In this document: piece by piece, positions 41,579-44,060 of the stretch
Position numbering within the stretch: the stretch's first letter is position 1
Layout of the letters: each line of letters starts with the position of its first letter
Origin: an uncultured Phascolarctobacterium sp.
GTDB taxonomy: Bacteria; Bacillota; Negativicutes; Acidaminococcales; Acidaminococcaceae
Direction of reading: 5' to 3'
DNA length: 44,060 nucleotides
NCBI GenBank assembly: GCA_958448515.1
Contig: CAUDEF010000016.1
Span: forward strand, 1 to 44,060
Notes under the pieces: model-generated
What the model saw: only the letters and a program-made list of their open reading frames with translations
What the model was told of the DNA's origin: nothing
Database searches by the model: none
Translations under genes and position numbers: made by a program

Positions 41579-41791
41579 ATGTCTACTGTAAGTGTGAGAA
41601 TTGATAAAGAATTGTTTGAAGCAGCTTTGCAGGAAGGAAAGGCAGAATATCGTACTGCACCCCAGCAGATTAATTTTTGGGCAAAGGTAGGCAGAAATGC
41701 TTTAGCTAATCCTGATTTACCTGTTGATGTTGTGCGTGATTTGCTGATTGCTAAAGAGCAGCCAAGTGAGCCATTTTCTTTTGAGGAGTAG
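41579..41791 (+). CDS. ParD-like antitoxin
   Basis: The protein has 70 residues from ATG 41579, 8 bases after GAGGTG. It starts MSTVSVRIDKELFEAALQEG and includes PQQINFWAKVGRNALANPDL, matching the ParD-like antitoxin pattern (short ribbon-helix-helix start, then an INFWAKVGR helix). The acidic tail (PSEPFSFEE) should neutralise the toxin encoded 4 bases downstream. Confidence 0.82.
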   Translation: MSTVSVRIDKELFEAALQEGKAEYRTAPQQINFWAKVGRNALANPDLPVDVVRDLLIAKEQPSEPFSFEE

Positions 41792-41795
41792 AGTA

Positions 41796-42071
41796 ATGAA
41801 TATAGAGCAAAAGCCAATGTTCAAAAAAGCTTATAAAAAGCTTTATCCTGTTCAAAAGAAAATAGTGAATGAAGAAATAAAGAAGATAGTGGCTGATCCT
41901 TCAATTGGAACACAGAAAAAACAGGATTTAAATAATGTGTTTGTTCATAAGTTTAAGATGGCTGACTGTCAGTATTTACTTGCTTATATGTTTGATCCAT
42001 CTACATTGACTTTGATTTTTTTAGGTGTACATGAAAATTATTACCGGGATTTGAAACGCAGGTTATATTAA
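41796..42071 (+). CDS. RelE/ParE superfamily toxin
   Basis: The protein has 91 residues from ATG 41796, behind GAGGAG at the end of the antitoxin. The fold pattern is typical of RelE-like proteins: KPMFKKAYKKLYPVQKKIVN, VHKFKMADCQYLLAYMFD and the C-terminal GVHENYYRDLKRRL. RelE types cut mRNA on the ribosome; ParE types poison gyrase. The HENYYRDLKR end is nearer to RelE/mRNA-interferase-like members. Confidence 0.82.
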   Translation: MNIEQKPMFKKAYKKLYPVQKKIVNEEIKKIVADPSIGTQKKQDLNNVFVHKFKMADCQYLLAYMFDPSTLTLIFLGVHENYYRDLKRRLY

Positions 42072-42100
42072 TTTACGTAATAATCAGAGTCAAAAACCCC

Positions 42101-42129
42101 TTGCAATAAAGGCTAAAAAACGTTAAAAT
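42101..42129 (+). promoter_or_regulatory. Promoter of the SCIFF locus
   Basis: TTGCAA (42101-42106), a 17-bp spacer and TAAAAT (42124-42129) lie 34 bases ahead of the precursor gene. Confidence 0.55.
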
Positions 42130-42162
42130 AATACAGAGAACATTAATCTTTTGGAGGTATTC

Positions 42163-42312
42163 ATGATGAGAAAACACATTAAAACTGTTAATAAAGCTAT
42201 GCTGAACAAAACTCTCCGCACCGGCGGCTGTGGCGAATGCCCTGCTTCCTGCCAATCTGCTTGCAAAACTTCTTGCACCGTTGGTAACCAAGTTTGCGAA
42301 CATAGCAAATAA
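42163..42312 (+). CDS. scfA: SCIFF ranthipeptide precursor (six cysteines in forty-five residues)
   Basis: A 49-codon gene read directly from the sequence, behind TTGGAGG. It begins MMRKHIKTVNKAMLNKTLRT and continues GGCGECPASCQSACKTSCTV, then GNQVCEHSK. The six cysteines are C23, C26, C30, C34, C38 and C45. This is the near-invariant SCIFF sequence of Clostridia. The KHIKT leader recruits the maturase, and the cysteines are crosslinked by thioethers, mostly to threonines in known examples. The second ATG (42166) is an alternative start. Its biological role remains unsettled; signalling has been proposed for clostridial relatives. Confidence 0.95.
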   Translation: MMRKHIKTVNKAMLNKTLRTGGCGECPASCQSACKTSCTVGNQVCEHSK

Positions 42313-42326
42313 TTTGCTGATTATGC

Positions 42327-42356
42327 AGCTCCCTGTATGTTGCAGGGAGCTTTTTA
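42327..42356 (+). terminator. Terminator/attenuator between scfA and scfB
   Basis: A perfect 9-bp stem (42327-42335 AGCTCCCTG with 42343-42351 CAGGGAGCT), 7-base loop and TTTT tail lie between precursor and maturase. With only a short T tract, it is likely to be leaky. It would make many precursor transcripts per maturase transcript. Confidence 0.8.
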
Positions 42357-42382
42357 ATGTTTAGGGCGAAAGGTGGAAACGT

Positions 42383-43780
42383 ATGCTTATCCATAAAATG
42401 CGTTTGGATGATAATATGGCAGTGCTGGACGTAAACAGTGGTGCCGTTCATCTTGTTGACGAAGTTATTTATGATTTACTGGATGTTTATAATGGCAGTA
42501 ATGATGAAGAAGCAGTTAATGCTTTAAAAGATCGTTACAGCGAAGAAGATTTGCGTGATGCGTTGGAAGAAATGCACGGCCTGCAAAATGACGGACTTTT
42601 ATTCAGTCCTGCTTTTGATGTTCCGCCTACCTTTGCGGAAACTCCTATTTTAAAATCCTTGTGCCTGCATGTTGCCCATGACTGCAATCTGCGCTGCGGC
42701 TACTGCTTTGCAGGTACCGGCGATTTTGGCGGTTGCCGTGAGCTGATGAGCAAGGAAACTGCTGAAAAGGCAGTGGAATTTGCCATTAAGGGAAGTCGTC
42801 AGCGTCATAATCTGGAGCTGGATTTATTTGGCGGCGAACCGCTGATGAATTTTGAAGTAGTTAAGCATATTGTTAATTATGTTCGCAAAAGAGAGCAGGA
42901 AACCGGCAAGAATATCAAATTAACTTTAACTACTAACGGTACTTTGTTAAATGATGAAAACATTAAATTTTTAAATGATAACCGTGTTATGCTGGTACTC
43001 AGCCTGGACGGCAAAAAGGAAACCCATGATGCCATGCGTCCGTTCCCCAATAAAACCGGCAGCTATGATGCGGCAGTGCGCGGTTTTAAAAAGGTTATCG
43101 AAAGCCGTGAGGGTAAAAACTATTATCTGCGCGGAACTTATACTCATTTCAGCACTCATTTTGCTGATGATGTACTTGATATGACTAAAGTTGGCAAAGA
43201 AATTTCTGTAGAGCCTGTTGTAGGTACTGATGAACCTTATGTGCTGACAGAGGAAGATTTGCCGGTATTATTTGAAGAATATGATAAGCTTGCCCGTGCA
43301 TATCTTGAAAGACGCCGTGCAGGTGATGCGTTTGACTTCTTCCATTTTAATGTTGCGTTGGATAACGGTCCCTGCGTTGCCAAACGTCTGGCAGGCTGCG
43401 GTGCCGGTCATGAGTATTTTGCCATTACTCCGGAAGGGGATATTTATCCCTGCCATCAGTTTGTTGGCCGTGAGGAGTATAAGCTGGGTACATTAGATAC
43501 CGGTGTGCAAAAACCTGAACTGGTACAAAAATTCCGTCATACTCATGTTATGACTAAACCTGAATGCAGCAAATGCTGGGCAAGATTTTTCTGCAGCGGC
43601 GGCTGCCATGCTAATGCTGATTTGATTAACGGCGATATTACCAAACCTTATGAATATGGCTGCAAGCTGCAGAAGAAACGTCTGGAATGCGCTATTATTA
43701 TTCAGGCACTTCTGGCGGCAGAGGCTCAGGAAGGTAATGATCTGCGTCCGCATATCAATAACTTTACCTACGAAAAATAA
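42383..43780 (+). CDS. scfB: Radical SAM SCIFF peptide maturase
   Basis: The 465-residue protein begins with about 85 residues resembling a peptide-recognition domain. The radical SAM motif C101-x3-C105-x2-C108 (CNLRCGYC) follows, with GGEPLMNFE downstream. The C-terminal SPASM-like region carries many cysteines for two auxiliary Fe-S clusters (CVAKRLAGCGAGHE, PEGDIYPCHQF, CSKCWARFFCSGGCHANA). It forms thioether crosslinks in the SCIFF peptide encoded just upstream, as shown for homologues. ATG behind AAGGTGG. Confidence 0.95.
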   Translation: MLIHKMRLDDNMAVLDVNSGAVHLVDEVIYDLLDVYNGSNDEEAVNALKDRYSEEDLRDALEEMHGLQNDGLLFSPAFDVPPTFAETPILKSLCLHVAHDCNLRCGYCFAGTGDFGGCRELMSKETAEKAVEFAIKGSRQRHNLELDLFGGEPLMNFEVVKHIVNYVRKREQETGKNIKLTLTTNGTLLNDENIKFLNDNRVMLVLSLDGKKETHDAMRPFPNKTGSYDAAVRGFKKVIESREGKNYYLRGTYTHFSTHFADDVLDMTKVGKEISVEPVVGTDEPYVLTEEDLPVLFEEYDKLARAYLERRRAGDAFDFFHFNVALDNGPCVAKRLAGCGAGHEYFAITPEGDIYPCHQFVGREEYKLGTLDTGVQKPELVQKFRHTHVMTKPECSKCWARFFCSGGCHANADLINGDITKPYEYGCKLQKKRLECAIIIQALLAAEAQEGNDLRPHINNFTYEK

Positions 43781-43790
43781 TTTTACATTT

Positions 43791-43832
43791 AAAAACTGTG
43801 CAGATTGGTTGAAATCTGCACAGTTTTTTTTA
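43791..43832 (+). terminator. Terminator of scfB
   Basis: A 16-bp stem (43791-43806 with 43813-43828, containing AACTGTGCAGATT), GGTTGA loop and continuing T run lie 10 bases after the stop codon. Confidence 0.93.
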
Positions 43833-43833
43833 T

Positions 43834-44049
43834 GCTTTAGTTAAAATATTTTTGAGATTTTTTCTAAAAAATTTTAAAAATATTTTTGGAAAATCTTCAA
43901 AAACAGGTTCAAAAAGCCCCATTTTTACGCAAAAAATACTAAAAAATTCATAAATTTTTGCATGCTCAAAACAAAGGTATAACATATATCTGATTACCAA
44001 CTCAACCAAGCGTATCAGAAAAAACTTCAAAAAACTTGCTGAAAAAGTG
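43834..44049. other. AT-rich intergenic stretch, no gene seen
   Basis: About 215 bases of A/T-rich sequence with no convincing reading frame on either strand: the only minus-strand frame has no ribosome binding site and is dominated by Phe/Lys codons. It probably forms the upstream region of the operon that starts beyond the window. Confidence 0.6.
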
Positions 44050-44055
44050 TTGACA
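44050..44055 (+). promoter_or_regulatory. -35 element at the window edge
   Basis: A consensus TTGACA preceded by A-tract-rich DNA (AAAAAACTT..., GAAAAAGTG) ends the window. Such UP-element-like flanks often precede rRNA or tRNA operons; the -10 is outside the window. Confidence 0.4.
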
Positions 44056-44060
44056 ATACT

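Noticed and set aside
43834..44049. Possible gene or CRISPR-like repeats in the A/T-rich tail
   Set aside because: Repeated A/T runs only; no regular spacing, no ribosome binding site and no conserved protein features.
1..44060. tRNA, rRNA or CRISPR arrays
   Set aside because: No cloverleaf-like segments, rRNA signatures or regularly spaced repeats were seen on reading both strands.

Overview
The window reads as chromosomal DNA from an anaerobic Firmicutes-grade bacterium. The order tuf - S10/spc/alpha ribosomal operons - (insert) - ecfA1-ecfA2-ecfT-truA-rplM-rpsI is the Bacillota arrangement. The SCIFF ranthipeptide pair, rapZ-yvcK-whiA and an NAD-type glutamate dehydrogenase fit a Clostridia or Negativicutes gut anaerobe. 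A Phascolarctobacterium/Acidaminococcus-like Negativicute is my guess, not a proof. No tRNA, rRNA or CRISPR array was seen.

Region 1 (1-14570) begins with the last codons of tuf. It continues as one co-directional block: rpsJ rplC rplD rplW rplB rpsS rplV rpsC rplP rpmC rpsQ rplN rplX rplE rpsN rpsH rplF rplR rpsE rpmD rplO secY adk infA rpmJ rpsM rpsK rpsD rpoA rplQ. It closes with a strong terminator. Several genes start at GTG or TTG, and map, common between adk and infA in relatives, is absent.

Region 2 (14571-23060) has three non-ribosomal genes (MATE transporter, YfbR-like HD hydrolase, glutamate dehydrogenase). They are followed by the ECF transporter energising module with truA, then rplM-rpsI behind its own promoter and leader.

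Region 3 (23061-32940) carries a Crp/Fnr regulator and a small unknown gene with a Crp-like palindrome upstream. Next come a split chromate transporter pair with a second MATE protein, and bioB behind a promoter overlapped by a candidate BirA operator. The rapZ-yvcK-whiA cluster follows, extended by a polysaccharide deacetylase and an unknown acidic protein.

Region 4 (about 32945-42071) is accessory. A relaxase-like coiled-coil remnant and a truncated tnpV flank a restriction-modification cassette: C-like regulator, two paralogous HNH/zinc nuclease subunits resembling the split BslI type, and an m5C methyltransferase. The right edge runs into a 5'-truncated hsdS. Then come three AT-rich genes of unknown function and two tandem toxin-antitoxin modules (MazF type and RelE/ParD-like type).

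Region 5 (42072-44060) holds the six-cysteine SCIFF precursor and its radical SAM maturase, separated by a hairpin that could set their stoichiometry. The window ends at a fresh -35 element.
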